Notes under the pieces: model-generated
Database searches by the model: none
What the model was told of the DNA's origin: nothing
Seen by the model: only the letters and a program-made list of their open reading frames with translations
Translations under genes and position numbers: made by a program
In this document: piece after piece, positions 25,086 through 33,325 of the stretch
Layout: the number at the start of each line of letters is the position of its first letter
How positions within the stretch are numbered: position 1 is the stretch's first letter
Assembly: GCA_026401055.1 (NCBI GenBank)
Contig: JAPLNP010000270.1
Location: forward strand, 4,397-44,542
Direction of reading: 5' to 3'
From: Planctomycetia bacterium
GTDB lineage: Bacteria > Planctomycetota > Planctomycetia > Pirellulales > Thermoguttaceae
Length of the DNA: 40,146 nucleotides

Positions 25086-26087
25086 TTGTTGCGTCGTTTT
25101 TCCGTCCGGCGAGACCCGCATCAACTCCACGCTCGGACCCTTCTGCGCGGTGAAGTAGATCCACGCTCCGTCGGGTGACCAGACGGGCACGTCGCTGCTG
25201 CCGCCGTGGAAATCGGGCACGTCGAACAATCGCACCTCGCCTCGCCATCCGAGCCGGTCGCCCACCTTCCGCACCTCCGTCCCGTCCGGTCGCGCCACGT
25301 AAGGATGGCAGTTGTAGTGCTCGCCGGAGAGAAACATCAGCCATTTCCCGTCGGGCGACCACTGCGGAGCGAAGTTGAAGGGGTTTTTCGTGTCCACCAG
25401 CCGGGCGTTCGAGCCGTCGGCGTCCGCCACGTAGACCTGGTAGTTCGCGTGGTAGGCGATCCGCGCGCCGTCGCGCGAAACGCTCGCGCCGTAGGTGAAT
25501 TTGTCCGAGCCCCGGGTCAGGTCCCGCTTGTTCCGCCCGTCGAGATCCATGCTCACCGGATGGTTGTTCCCGTCGATCAACGCCCCGCCCAGGAGTTTCT
25601 TCGGGTTGCCCGGCCAGAACGACAGGCCGGCATTGTAGTTGCTCATCCGCTCCGGCTCGGAGACGTTGGTCAGTCCGCCCGTCGCCAGATCGAGCAGGTA
25701 CATGTCGTATCGCCAGGCTTGCGTCATGCGAAACGTTTGGTGTTCCTCTTCCCAGGCGGCGTTTTCCGGGCTGTTGTAGCCGTTGCCGATGATCGCGGTC
25801 CGCCCGTCGGGCGACCAACCGGCGAACTGCGTCCACGTGTTCTCGTCGCGGATGAGTCCCTCGGCCAGAGTTCGCCGCTCGGCGCCGTCGGCGCGAACGA
25901 GGCACGCGCGACCGCTGGCCGCGTTCGGGTGACGGCCGCCCGGCAGATTGGTCCGAAACTCGGTGTAGCCGATCTCGTAGTCGGCGAGTTGCTGGCCTTG
26001 GGCCGTGGTGGTGGCGAGATCGAAACCCAGCGTGGCGAAGAGAAAGCCGGCCGGAAGCATGGCCAAGACAGTCGATGGAAGTCGCAT
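24876..26087 (-). CDS. Secreted TolB/PD40-type beta-propeller protein
   Basis: The 403-residue exported protein has a signal peptide (about 1-30) and repeated WD40-like/PD40 blades, each marked by a SPDG or similar turn: GWSPDGRTAIIGNG, SRDGARIAYHANYQVYVADADGSNARLV, APQWSPDGKWLMFLSG, PVWSPDGAWIYFTAQ and PALSPGGQWVLFGFH. Such proteins usually bind peptides or glycans, or are catalytic lyase propellers; oligogalacturonate-lyase-like propellers share this look, but I see no diagnostic metal site. GGAGG lies about 10 nt before the ATG. The stop codon touches the repeat cassette, and the last 210 nt are overlapped by the extended frame of the convergent PEP-CTERM gene. This gene appears to be the genuine user of that overlap. 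Confidence 0.85.
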   Translation of the reverse strand: MRLPSTVLAMLPAGFLFATLGFDLATTTAQGQQLADYEIGYTEFRTNLPGGRHPNAASGRACLVRADGAERRTLAEGLIRDENTWTQFAGWSPDGRTAIIGNGYNSPENAAWEEEHQTFRMTQAWRYDMYLLDLATGGLTNVSEPERMSNYNAGLSFWPGNPKKLLGGALIDGNNHPVSMDLDGRNKRDLTRGSDKFTYGASVSRDGARIAYHANYQVYVADADGSNARLVDTKNPFNFAPQWSPDGKWLMFLSGEHYNCHPYVARPDGTEVRKVGDRLGWRGEVRLFDVPDFHGGSSDVPVWSPDGAWIYFTAQKGPSVELMRVSPDGKTTQQLTHGDVPTLHYHPALSPGGQWVLFGFHRDDTRQLGVMPAAGGPIIAITRVKPGSAAAHGHWSPGPRSRG

Positions 26088-26119
26088 GGCGGCACATCCT
26101 CCAGGAATCAGAAATGTAG

Positions 26120-26173
26120 CCCAGCCGCCTCGGCTGGGTGATCTTTTGGTTACGCTATCACCGCCGAGGGCGG
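26120..26173. repeat. Nested palindromes in the propeller/tsaB gap
   Basis: A perfect 8-bp hairpin CCCAGCCG / CGGCTGGG with a 3-nt loop (26120-26138) lies within a larger imperfect pair, 26124-26142 against 26156-26173 (GCCGCC...GGTGAT). The gap separates the propeller start from the tsaB stop, so the hairpin could terminate tsaB transcription on the reverse strand. Confidence 0.65.
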
Positions 26174-26215
26174 CGGCGCCACGTTATCAAGCCCCCTGGA
26201 ATGCTCAGTCGCCCG

Positions 26216-26908
26216 CTATGACTCCGCCCGATGGCGATCTTCCCACTTCTCCTCCGCCGCGCTACGGCGCGAGTAGCGGGGCACGAGCGACCAAGCGTCG
26301 TCGCGGCGGCCCGCGGCGTAGTCCCGCGCGGCCAAACGACCGACCTGGGCAGCCGTCGGAAACCAGTACTCGGGCGGAAGCGCCGTGACCTGGCTGGGCA
26401 GGCGACCGGCGAGCTTCCGAAGAATCGGCCCGGAAACGGCCACTCCGGGAGGTATTTCGTCAAGCCAATCGGCAACTTGGACGAGTCGGGCGGGAGCCGT
26501 GGGCGCGAACCACCCGTCCGCCCCGCGGCGGAACATGCCCGCGACAACCTGTCCACGTTGGGCATCGACGGCAACGGACACGATGTCCACCCCATCGGGA
26601 GCAGCGCTGGCGACGACCTCCAACGTATCGACTCCCAAGATGTCCGCCTTGGCGCAATAGGCCAGCGTTTTGGCGGTTGTCACGCCGATCCGCAGGCCGG
26701 TGAAGGACCCCGGTCCGATCGTCACCGCCACGAGGTCGATATCCGCCGCTGCCCAACGAATCTCATCCAGGAGCGTTTTGAGCCCCGGCGCGAGGCTCTG
26801 GGCGGTCCGCTTGTCCGGATCCAACTTCAGGTCGCACAAGAGCTTACCATCGACAAGGGCGGCAACGCTGCCGATCGTTTCGGTCGTTTCCAGGGCAACG
26901 ATTCGCAC
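26216..26908 (-). CDS. tsaB: tRNA threonylcarbamoyladenosine biosynthesis protein TsaB
   Basis: The 230-residue protein has the ASKHA-type fold of TsaB, the partner that stabilises TsaD in forming t6A at position 37 of ANN-decoding tRNAs. The start VRIVALETTETIGSVAAL, the block IDLVAVTIGPGSFTGLRIGVTTAKTLAY and VVASAAPDGVDIVSVAVDAQRGQVVAGMF are typical. I chose the GTG at 26906-26908, since homologues begin one to three residues before this strand; the 58 codons upstream (Arg-rich) do not look like TsaB. No strong Shine-Dalgarno sequence is seen. Upstream lies a divergent gap of 256 nt shared with the metallophosphoesterase gene; apart from the ribosome-binding site of the latter I see no defined element in it. 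Confidence 0.93.
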   Translation of the reverse strand: MRIVALETTETIGSVAALVDGKLLCDLKLDPDKRTAQSLAPGLKTLLDEIRWAAADIDLVAVTIGPGSFTGLRIGVTTAKTLAYCAKADILGVDTLEVVASAAPDGVDIVSVAVDAQRGQVVAGMFRRGADGWFAPTAPARLVQVADWLDEIPPGVAVSGPILRKLAGRLPSQVTALPPEYWFPTAAQVGRLAARDYAAGRRDDAWSLVPRYSRRSAAEEKWEDRHRAES

Positions 26909-27164
26909 AAGGCACCGCCGCGAGAGAGTATAATCCCGTAATCCGGCCTCGGGCCGCCGCCGTCGAAAGCTTTCCGACTCCAGCTTGGCGAGTCGGCCGG
27001 CCCTGGGCAAGGGCTTCTCCGCTTGACCGGCGGGATTTTCCACAATAAACTGTCTGATCCGTGCAAGCACGCCCTTCGGCACCGTGTTGGGGGGTCTATT
27101 GGTATTCTTTAGCGGTTAGCCCGATGGGGTCGGGACCCCTCCGGCGGCTTGAAGGTGGGTTTGC

Positions 27165-27914
27165 GTGAAAACAGCGCTCATCAGTGATATCCACAGCAAC
27201 CTCGCCAGTCTCCGCGCGGTTCTGGCCGACATCGACAGTCAGGCCGCCGACCGGGTCTTCTGCCTGGGCGACATCGTGGGCTACGGACCCGAGCCCTGCG
27301 AGTGCATCGATTTGATCATGAAATGCGAGGTCTGCTTGCTGGGCAACCATGACCAGGGGGCACTGTTCGATCCGGAAGGGTTCAACTCGGGGGCGGAGCG
27401 GGCGATCTTCTGGACGCGCAGCCAGTTGGAGGCCCCCGGCGGCACGCCCGGCCAGAGCGACCGCCGCTGGGAGTTCCTCGGCGAACTGCCGCGGACCCAC
27501 CAAGAGGGCGACTTGCTGTTCGTCCACGGCTCGGCCCGAAATCCGCTGAACGAATACGTCTTCCCCGAAGATACCTACAATCGGCGGAAGATGGAAAAAA
27601 TCTTCGCGCTGATCCGAAAACACTCCTTCCAGGGCCACACCCACGTGCCCGGCGTCTTCACCGAGGACTTCCGCTTCTTCAGTCCCGACGAGATTGACAA
27701 TGAGTACCGCCTGGGCGACGAGAAGACGATGATCAACGTCGGCTCGGTCGGCCAGCCGCGTGACGGGGACCCCCGCGCGTGCTACGTCCTCCTCGAAGAC
27801 AGCGTGGTCCGATTCCGTCGGGTGGAATACCCCATCGAGGAAACGGTCGAAAAGATTCACGCCGTGCCCGAACTGGACAATTTCCTCGGCGATCGACTCC
27901 GCGATGGACGGTAG
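27165..27914 (+). CDS. YfcE/MJ0936-type metallophosphoesterase
   Basis: The 249-residue cytoplasmic protein shows every calcineurin-like metal motif in order: SDIHSN (residues 7-12), GDIVGYGP (about 35-42), GNHD (about 60-63), FVHGS and GHTH. It is a two-metal phosphodiesterase or phosphatase; the natural substrate of this subgroup is usually unknown. The GTG start is preceded by GAAGGTGGG. yidC begins 10 nt after its stop, so the two are probably cotranscribed and linked to mnmE further on. The extra C-terminal strand block ([20 protein letters not shown]) is a regular part of the family. Confidence 0.93.
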   Translation: MKTALISDIHSNLASLRAVLADIDSQAADRVFCLGDIVGYGPEPCECIDLIMKCEVCLLGNHDQGALFDPEGFNSGAERAIFWTRSQLEAPGGTPGQSDRRWEFLGELPRTHQEGDLLFVHGSARNPLNEYVFPEDTYNRRKMEKIFALIRKHSFQGHTHVPGVFTEDFRFFSPDEIDNEYRLGDEKTMINVGSVGQPRDGDPRACYVLLEDSVVRFRRVEYPIEETVEKIHAVPELDNFLGDRLRDGR

Positions 27915-27923
27915 GCCAACTTC

Positions 27924-30269
27924 ATGAGCGATTCCAAAAGCTCGACTTCGAGCAACTTCATTCTCTTCATGCTCCTCGCCTTCGGCGTGGTGGCGGCAAA
28001 CGCCTACTTCTTTGGCAACCGCCAGCCGCCCGAAAAGCCCAAAGTGGCGGCCAAGGCCGAAGCGGGCAAACAGGAGGGGGACGCCAAGAAGTCCGAACCG
28101 GGCAAGGAAGACGGCGCCGCGGCGAAAAAAGCTGCCGAGGCCGAGAAGCCCGCCGAAAAGCCCGCCGAGCAACCCGCGCCGAAGCCGCCGGTCGAAGCCG
28201 AGAAAGCTCCCCAAGCCGGGGCCCCGGCCGGACCCGTCCCCCCGGTAACCAGCCCACAACGTTGGGTCACCCTCGGCTCGGCCGATCCGGCGAGCCCCTA
28301 TCGCATGTTGGTCACCCTGACCGACCGCGGGGCGGCCGTGTCGCGCATCGAACTCAACAGCGACCGTTACCGCAGTCTCACGGGCCCCGACGGCACGTTC
28401 GCCTACAAGGGCGGATACCTCGGCCGCGTCGTGATGGACGAGACCCGCCAGGGCAAGGGCGCGGCGGTGCAAGTGGTCGGCCCCGGAACGCCCGCCGCCA
28501 AAGCGGGTCTGAAGCCGGGCGACACCATCATCGAGATCGACGGCCAGACGGTCACCGGTGACGAGTCGCTTCGCAAGGCCCTTGAGAAAACCAAGCCCGG
28601 TCGCGACGTCCCGTTGCTCATTTCGCGCGATGGAAAAGAGCAGCAACTGACCGCGACACTCGCGCATCCGCCGATGGAGGTCATCCGGCCCGAGGGCACG
28701 GATCCGCTCTCCTTCCTGATGACCATGGCCCAGGTCGACGACGAGAAGCTGCCCGACACGGTCGCCGACAAGGAAGCCCCCAAGGACGAGCGGCCCGAGT
28801 ACGTCAACAAAGAAATGCCCGGGCTGAAGATGCGCGAGGGCACTTGGACCATCGCGCGGCAGAGCGACGACGAGGTCGAGTTCCAGTGCGAGCTGCCCCG
28901 CTGGGGACTCACGGTCGTCAAGACGTACCGCCTGGTCAAGGTGCCGGACGAAGCCCGGGACGACGTCGACGCGAAAGGCTACCACCTCGTCTTCGACGTC
29001 GAGATCCGCAACACGGGCCAGCAAGCCCGCCGCGTAGCCTACCAGTTGGACGGACCGACGGGCCTGCCGATCGAGGGCTGGTGGTACGCGAGCAAGGTGG
29101 GCCGCGCCTGGTCCTCCGGTCTGCGCGACGTCGTCGTGTTGTTTAACGAAGGCGCGCCCGGCGAAGTCGGTTGTACGGCCATCGCCGCGGACAAGCTGGA
29201 CCCCGCCTGGCAGGATCAGTCGCTGACGTACATCGGCGTGGACGCCCAATACTTCTCCGCCGTGTTGATTCCTCAGAAGGACGACCCGGCCACGATCTGG
29301 TTTGCCCAGTCGCAGCCGCTTCGCGTGGGCCCGGTTAAGGAGAAACTCGAAAGGCTGGCCGATACGTCGTTTCGACTGCGGAGCCTCGTCGGGGAGCTCG
29401 CGCCCGGCAAGTCGCTCGCGCACCGGTTCGAGGTCTTCGCCGGCCCCAAGCGGCCGGAACTTCTGGCCAACTACGGGCTCGGCGAGCTGGTCTACTACGG
29501 CTGGTTCAACGTCGTCGCCAAGCCGATGGTGTGGATCCTGCACGCTTTCCATGCCATCGTCCGCAACTGGGGCCTCGCGATCATCCTGCTGACGGTGTTG
29601 GTGCGCGGGCTGATGTTTCCGATCAGCCGCAAGCAGGCCCTCGGCGCCCAGAAGATGGCCGAACTCCAGCCCGAAATCAAAAAGCTCCAGGAGAAACACA
29701 AAAAAGACCTCGAAGCGCGAACCAAGGCCCAGCAGGAACTCTTCAAGAAGCACAAGTACAACCCGCTAAGCGGCTGTCTGGTGATGTTCATCCAGTTGCC
29801 GGTTTTCATCGGGCTGTATCGCGGGTTGATGGTCGATATCGAATTGCGGGGCTCGTCGCTCTTGTGGAACGGCATCCGCTGGTGCTCGAATCTGGCCGCC
29901 CCCGACATGCTCTTCGACTGGAGCGGCTTCATGCCCGACTTCATCAACAACGGCGTGGGCATGTTCGGCCTCGGGCCTTATTTCAATCTCCTGCCGCTGT
30001 TGACCGTCGTCCTGTTCCAGATCCAACAGAAGATGTTCATGCCGCCGCCGGCCGACGAGCAACAGGCGATGCAGCAGAACATCATGAAGTACATGATGCT
30101 CTTCATGGGCATCCTGTTTTTCAAGGTGGCCGCCGGGCTGTGCGTCTACTTCATCGCATCGAGCCTCTGGGGCGTGGCCGAACGCAAGCTGCTGCCCAAG
30201 ACCGCGCACAAGCCCACCGACGACAGCGGCCCCGCGGCTTCCGGCCGTAGAACACCGCGCAAGAAATAG
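27924..30269 (+). CDS. yidC: Membrane protein insertase YidC with an inserted PDZ domain
   Basis: The 781-residue protein is much longer than the roughly 550 residues usual in proteobacteria. Layout: first transmembrane helix (about 11-31), a Lys/Ala/Pro-rich linker (about 32-110), a periplasmic P1 beta domain interrupted by a PDZ domain at about residues 178-248 (GTPAAKAGLKPGDTIIEIDG), the rest of P1, and the conserved Oxa1/YidC core from about 535. Arg 561, in LTVLVRGLMFPISRKQA, matches the hydrophilic-groove arginine needed for insertion. NPLSGCLVMFIQLPVFIGLYRGL and FKVAAGLCVYFIASSLWGVAERK complete the core, followed by a basic tail. It inserts and folds inner-membrane proteins with or without SecYEG. 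The PDZ domain may bind client tails or proteases. Confidence 0.96.
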   Translation: MSDSKSSTSSNFILFMLLAFGVVAANAYFFGNRQPPEKPKVAAKAEAGKQEGDAKKSEPGKEDGAAAKKAAEAEKPAEKPAEQPAPKPPVEAEKAPQAGAPAGPVPPVTSPQRWVTLGSADPASPYRMLVTLTDRGAAVSRIELNSDRYRSLTGPDGTFAYKGGYLGRVVMDETRQGKGAAVQVVGPGTPAAKAGLKPGDTIIEIDGQTVTGDESLRKALEKTKPGRDVPLLISRDGKEQQLTATLAHPPMEVIRPEGTDPLSFLMTMAQVDDEKLPDTVADKEAPKDERPEYVNKEMPGLKMREGTWTIARQSDDEVEFQCELPRWGLTVVKTYRLVKVPDEARDDVDAKGYHLVFDVEIRNTGQQARRVAYQLDGPTGLPIEGWWYASKVGRAWSSGLRDVVVLFNEGAPGEVGCTAIAADKLDPAWQDQSLTYIGVDAQYFSAVLIPQKDDPATIWFAQSQPLRVGPVKEKLERLADTSFRLRSLVGELAPGKSLAHRFEVFAGPKRPELLANYGLGELVYYGWFNVVAKPMVWILHAFHAIVRNWGLAIILLTVLVRGLMFPISRKQALGAQKMAELQPEIKKLQEKHKKDLEARTKAQQELFKKHKYNPLSGCLVMFIQLPVFIGLYRGLMVDIELRGSSLLWNGIRWCSNLAAPDMLFDWSGFMPDFINNGVGMFGLGPYFNLLPLLTVVLFQIQQKMFMPPPADEQQAMQQNIMKYMMLFMGILFFKVAAGLCVYFIASSLWGVAERKLLPKTAHKPTDDSGPAASGRRTPRKK

Positions 30270-30276
30270 CGCAGGC

Positions 30277-30427
30277 GGTTAGTGGTTAGTGGTTGGTGGC
30301 AAGTGGTTAGAAGAGAACGCCCCCCGACTGCGTCGGGGGGGTGGTGAACCGCCGACGCACCCCCCCGACGCAGTCGTGGGGCGTTTGAATTCCCAACCTC
30401 CAATCCCTAACCCCCAACCCCCATTCC
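30277..30427. repeat. Composite cassette: heptamers, 28-bp inverted repeat, inverted heptamers
   Basis: Five tandem 7-nt units of GGTTAGT type (30277-30311) are followed by inverted arms at 30316-30343 and 30358-30385 with one mismatch (AACGCCCC... outer, GTCGGGGGGG inner). After a 5-nt gap come five heptamers in the opposite orientation (30391-30425, CCCTAAC type). The cassette occupies almost the whole gap from the yidC stop to the mnmE start and leaves no Shine-Dalgarno sequence for mnmE. It is the most complete copy of this element in the window. Confidence 0.9.
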
Positions 30428-31804
30428 ATGCTCCACCTCGACGAGACGATCGCGGCGATCGCGTCGGCGCCGGGTGGAGCCGCCGAGGGGATCGTCCGGC
30501 TCAGCGGGCCCGACGTGCTCCGGTGCGTCGAACAAGTGTTTCAGCCGCAAGGGATGGATTGGCGTCGCCTAGCCGCCATCACTTGGCCTACCGCCGTCGC
30601 CGGCGCGATCCGGCTCGACGATGTCCATGGCCTCCTGCCGGCGGAATTGTACCTCTGGCCGGCCGGCCGAAGCTACACGGGCGGGCCGGTCGCCGAATTG
30701 CACACGATCGGCTCCCCGCCGCTGTTGGAGGCCGTCGTGCGGCAGTGCTGCCGGGCCGGGGCGAGACTGGCCGAGCCGGGCGAGTTCACCCTTCGAGCGT
30801 TCCTCGCCGGCCGGATCGACCTCACGCAGGCCGAAGCGGTGCTCGGCGTGATCGACTCCACCGATGCGGACGACCTCGACGTCGCCTTGGCTCAACTGGC
30901 CGGCGGGCTGGCCAAGCCGCTGGACCGGCGTCGCGACGCCCTGCTGGACCTGCTCGGCCACCTCGAAGCCGGCGTCGATTTCGCCGACGAGGACCTGCCG
31001 CTGATTACGCCCGACGAGCTTCAAGGGCAACTCGCCGCGGCCATCGAAACCGCCGAAGCCCTCGCCCAACAGATCCTGTGCCGTCACCGCTCGGGCGAGG
31101 CAACTCATGTCGTGCTCACCGGTTGGCCCAACGTGAGCAAGAGCAGCTTGTTCAATGCCCTGGTCCGGCGCGCCGGCGCGCTCGTCTCGCACGAACCCGG
31201 GACGACACGCGACTACCTCACCGCCGAGATCGACATGGACGGCGTCCGAGTCCAACTGATCGACACGGCCGGCGTCGAGACGGACGTGGCTGGGTCCGAC
31301 GCCGACGTTCGCCGCCAGGCTCAGGAAGCCGCCGCGCGCGAAACGCGCCACACCCGGGTGCGAGTCTTCTGTCTGGATGCCACGCGGCCGATGACGGACG
31401 CCGAGCGGTCGGAACTGACCGGCCCAATGTCGGGCGAGCGACTCGTCGTGCTGACCAAGGTCGACGCGGCGGGGCCTGGCGAACGTCCCCCCGGAGCGAT
31501 TGCCACCAGCAGCGTGACCGGCGAGGGCATCGAGCTACTGCGCCGGCGGATTGGCGAGGCGGTGCTCGCGTCGGGCACCTCCGGCGGCGCCGTGGCGGCC
31601 ACCGCCGCCCGATGTCACGAGTCGCTCGGGGCGGCGGTCGATTCGCTCCGCCGGGCGAGCCGGATCGTCGAGAGCCGCGCCGGTGAGGAACTCGTCGCCG
31701 TCGAAATCCGCCTCGCCCTGGACGAGTTGGGCCAAGTCGCCGGCCGCGTATACACCGACGACGTGCTGGACCGCATCTTCACCCGCTTCTGCATCGGTAA
31801 GTAG
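30428..31804 (+). CDS. mnmE: tRNA uridine-5-carboxymethylaminomethyl(34) synthesis GTPase MnmE
   Basis: The 458-residue protein has the N-terminal folate-binding domain (EGIVRLSG, AEPGEFTLRAFLAGRIDLTQAEAV), a helical domain, an inserted Ras-like G domain and the C-terminal FCIGK with the conserved Cys at 455. With MnmG it modifies the wobble uridine of several tRNAs. In the G domain, G3 (DTAGVE) and G4 (TKVD) are present, but the P-loop reads GWPNVSKSS: Ser 237 replaces the invariant last Gly of GxxxxGKS. There is no Shine-Dalgarno sequence; the ATG directly follows a C-rich heptamer array. The pabB gene starts 5 nt after the stop. Identity is secure; GTP affinity may be altered. Confidence 0.95.
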   Translation: MLHLDETIAAIASAPGGAAEGIVRLSGPDVLRCVEQVFQPQGMDWRRLAAITWPTAVAGAIRLDDVHGLLPAELYLWPAGRSYTGGPVAELHTIGSPPLLEAVVRQCCRAGARLAEPGEFTLRAFLAGRIDLTQAEAVLGVIDSTDADDLDVALAQLAGGLAKPLDRRRDALLDLLGHLEAGVDFADEDLPLITPDELQGQLAAAIETAEALAQQILCRHRSGEATHVVLTGWPNVSKSSLFNALVRRAGALVSHEPGTTRDYLTAEIDMDGVRVQLIDTAGVETDVAGSDADVRRQAQEAAARETRHTRVRVFCLDATRPMTDAERSELTGPMSGERLVVLTKVDAAGPGERPPGAIATSSVTGEGIELLRRRIGEAVLASGTSGGAVAATAARCHESLGAAVDSLRRASRIVESRAGEELVAVEIRLALDELGQVAGRVYTDDVLDRIFTRFCIGK

Positions 31805-31808
31805 CGCC

Positions 31809-33248
31809 ATGAGCGAGTTCGTTCCGGCAATCGAGGAGCTGACGCCGGCGCCGGAGGCCGAGGACGTGTTCCTTCGCTGGACCCGGCTGCCGCACTGCCT
31901 GTTTCTCGACAGCGCGCGGGCGGACCCGGTGTTGGGACGCTGGTCGTTCGTGGCGGCCGATCCGTTCGAGTACTTCGAGACCGCGGCGGACGACGCGGAC
32001 GCCTTGGGGGAACTCACGCGACGCATGCACGGACGCCGGGCGGCTACCGTGAGCGATCTGCCGCCGTTTCAAGGCGGGGCGGCGGGCTTTTGGGGCTACG
32101 ATCTGGGACGGCAACTCGAAGTGCTGCCCTCGCCCGCGGCCGACGCTTTCGGCCTGTCCATCATGGCGATCGGACTCTACGACGTCGTGGCCGCTTTCGA
32201 TCACGTCCGGCGACGCGGCTGGATCATCTCGCAGGGGCTGCCCGAGGTCGAACCGGAAAAGCGACGCCGCCGGGCGGAAGCACGCCTGCGGGAAGCCGTC
32301 GGCTGGCTGTCCGGCCCGATCGCGCAAGACAATGCCGCCGAGGATCGCGCCGGCCGCCCGGCACTATCGGCGGGCGAATTGGTCCGGCAATATCCGGTCG
32401 CGGACATGGCGAACGTGGCGGACCTGGACGATCTGACGAGCGATTTTTCGCACGCCGACTACCTCCGCGCGGTCCGCCGGGCGATCGAGTACGTCGCGGC
32501 CGGGGACGTCTTTCAGGTGAATCTCGCGCAGCGGCTGCTGTGCCCGGCGTGGGACGACTCGGTGTCGCTGTACCGGCGGTTGCGGCGGTGCAATCCGGCG
32601 CCGTTTGCCGGGTATTTCGATCTGGGCGAATTCCAGATTGTCAGCGCCTCGCCCGAGCGGTTCCTGAAGGTGACCGCCGGTGCCGTGGAAACCCGGCCCA
32701 TCAAGGGAACCCGGCCGCGATCCGCCGACCCGACACAAGACCGCCGGGCGGCCGACGAACTGTGCCGCAGCGAGAAGGATCGGGCGGAGAACGTCATGAT
32801 CGTCGATCTGTTGCGAAACGATCTGGGCCGCGTGTGCCGGGCGCGGAGCGTTCGCGTGGACCAGTTGTGCCGGCTGGAAAGTTACGAGCACGTCCATCAC
32901 CTCGTTTCGTCCGTCCGGGGGCGACTCCGCGACGAGTGCGGCCCGATCGACCTCGTGCGCGCCGCGTTCCCCGGCGGCTCGATCACCGGAGCGCCGAAGG
33001 TCCGGGCGATGGAGATCATCGCCGAGTTGGAGCCGGTCGCCCGGGGCGCGTATTGCGGGTCGCTCGGCTACCTCGGCTTCGACGGCTCGATGGACCTGAG
33101 CATCCTCATCCGCACGATCACCGCCGGCCGCGGCTGGTGGCAGGCGCCGGTCGGCGGCGGCATCGTCGCCGAGTCCGTGCCCGAGCGAGAATACGAAGAG
33201 ACGTGGCACAAAGCGGAAGGGCTGGTTCGGGCGATGAGGAAGCGGTAA
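31809..33248 (+). CDS. pabB: Aminodeoxychorismate synthase component I
   Basis: The 479-residue enzyme belongs to the chorismate-binding family (TrpE/PabB/isochorismate synthase). RPIKGTRPR, with Lys 299, is the mark of PabB, where the lysine adds covalently to C2 of chorismate; TrpE has Ala at this place. Other signatures are VNLAQRL, SASPERFL, ENVMIVDLLRNDLGRVC, ESYEHVHHLVSSVRG, FPGGSITGAPK and GSLGYLGFDGSMDLSILIRT. It forms 4-amino-4-deoxychorismate with the glutaminase PabA, which is not in the window, on the route to folate. It begins 4 nt after the mnmE stop and is probably in the same operon. The TAA stop lies inside the first heptamer of the 3' cassette. Confidence 0.9.
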   Translation: MSEFVPAIEELTPAPEAEDVFLRWTRLPHCLFLDSARADPVLGRWSFVAADPFEYFETAADDADALGELTRRMHGRRAATVSDLPPFQGGAAGFWGYDLGRQLEVLPSPAADAFGLSIMAIGLYDVVAAFDHVRRRGWIISQGLPEVEPEKRRRRAEARLREAVGWLSGPIAQDNAAEDRAGRPALSAGELVRQYPVADMANVADLDDLTSDFSHADYLRAVRRAIEYVAAGDVFQVNLAQRLLCPAWDDSVSLYRRLRRCNPAPFAGYFDLGEFQIVSASPERFLKVTAGAVETRPIKGTRPRSADPTQDRRAADELCRSEKDRAENVMIVDLLRNDLGRVCRARSVRVDQLCRLESYEHVHHLVSSVRGRLRDECGPIDLVRAAFPGGSITGAPKVRAMEIIAELEPVARGAYCGSLGYLGFDGSMDLSILIRTITAGRGWWQAPVGGGIVAESVPEREYEETWHKAEGLVRAMRKR

Positions 33249-33325
33249 GTGGCAAGTGGCAAGTGGTAAGTGGTAAGTGCGGGTCTTTCAAGTTAGCTTG
33301 AAAGACCTGCGCTTACCACTTACCA
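33244..33325. terminator. Heptamer array with 29-bp hairpin between convergent genes
   Basis: Five tandem heptamers (GGTAAGT and GGCAAGT types, 33244-33278) run into an inverted repeat with arms at 33264-33292 and 33297-33325, two mismatches and a 4-nt TTAG loop. The first heptamer contains the TAA stop of pabB, and the right arm contains the TAA stop of the convergent HAD gene. The stem is long enough to terminate transcription from both sides, although there is no clean U-tract. The perfect inner core reads GGTCTTTCAAG. Confidence 0.8.

Noticed and set aside
27096-29753. 885-codon open frame on the reverse strand
   Set aside because: It lies opposite yidC and the metallophosphoesterase gene, whose motifs are unambiguous; the antisense protein has no recognisable features.
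30277-33325. CRISPR-like arrays
   Set aside because: The tandem units are 7 nt with no spacers, and no cas gene is near.
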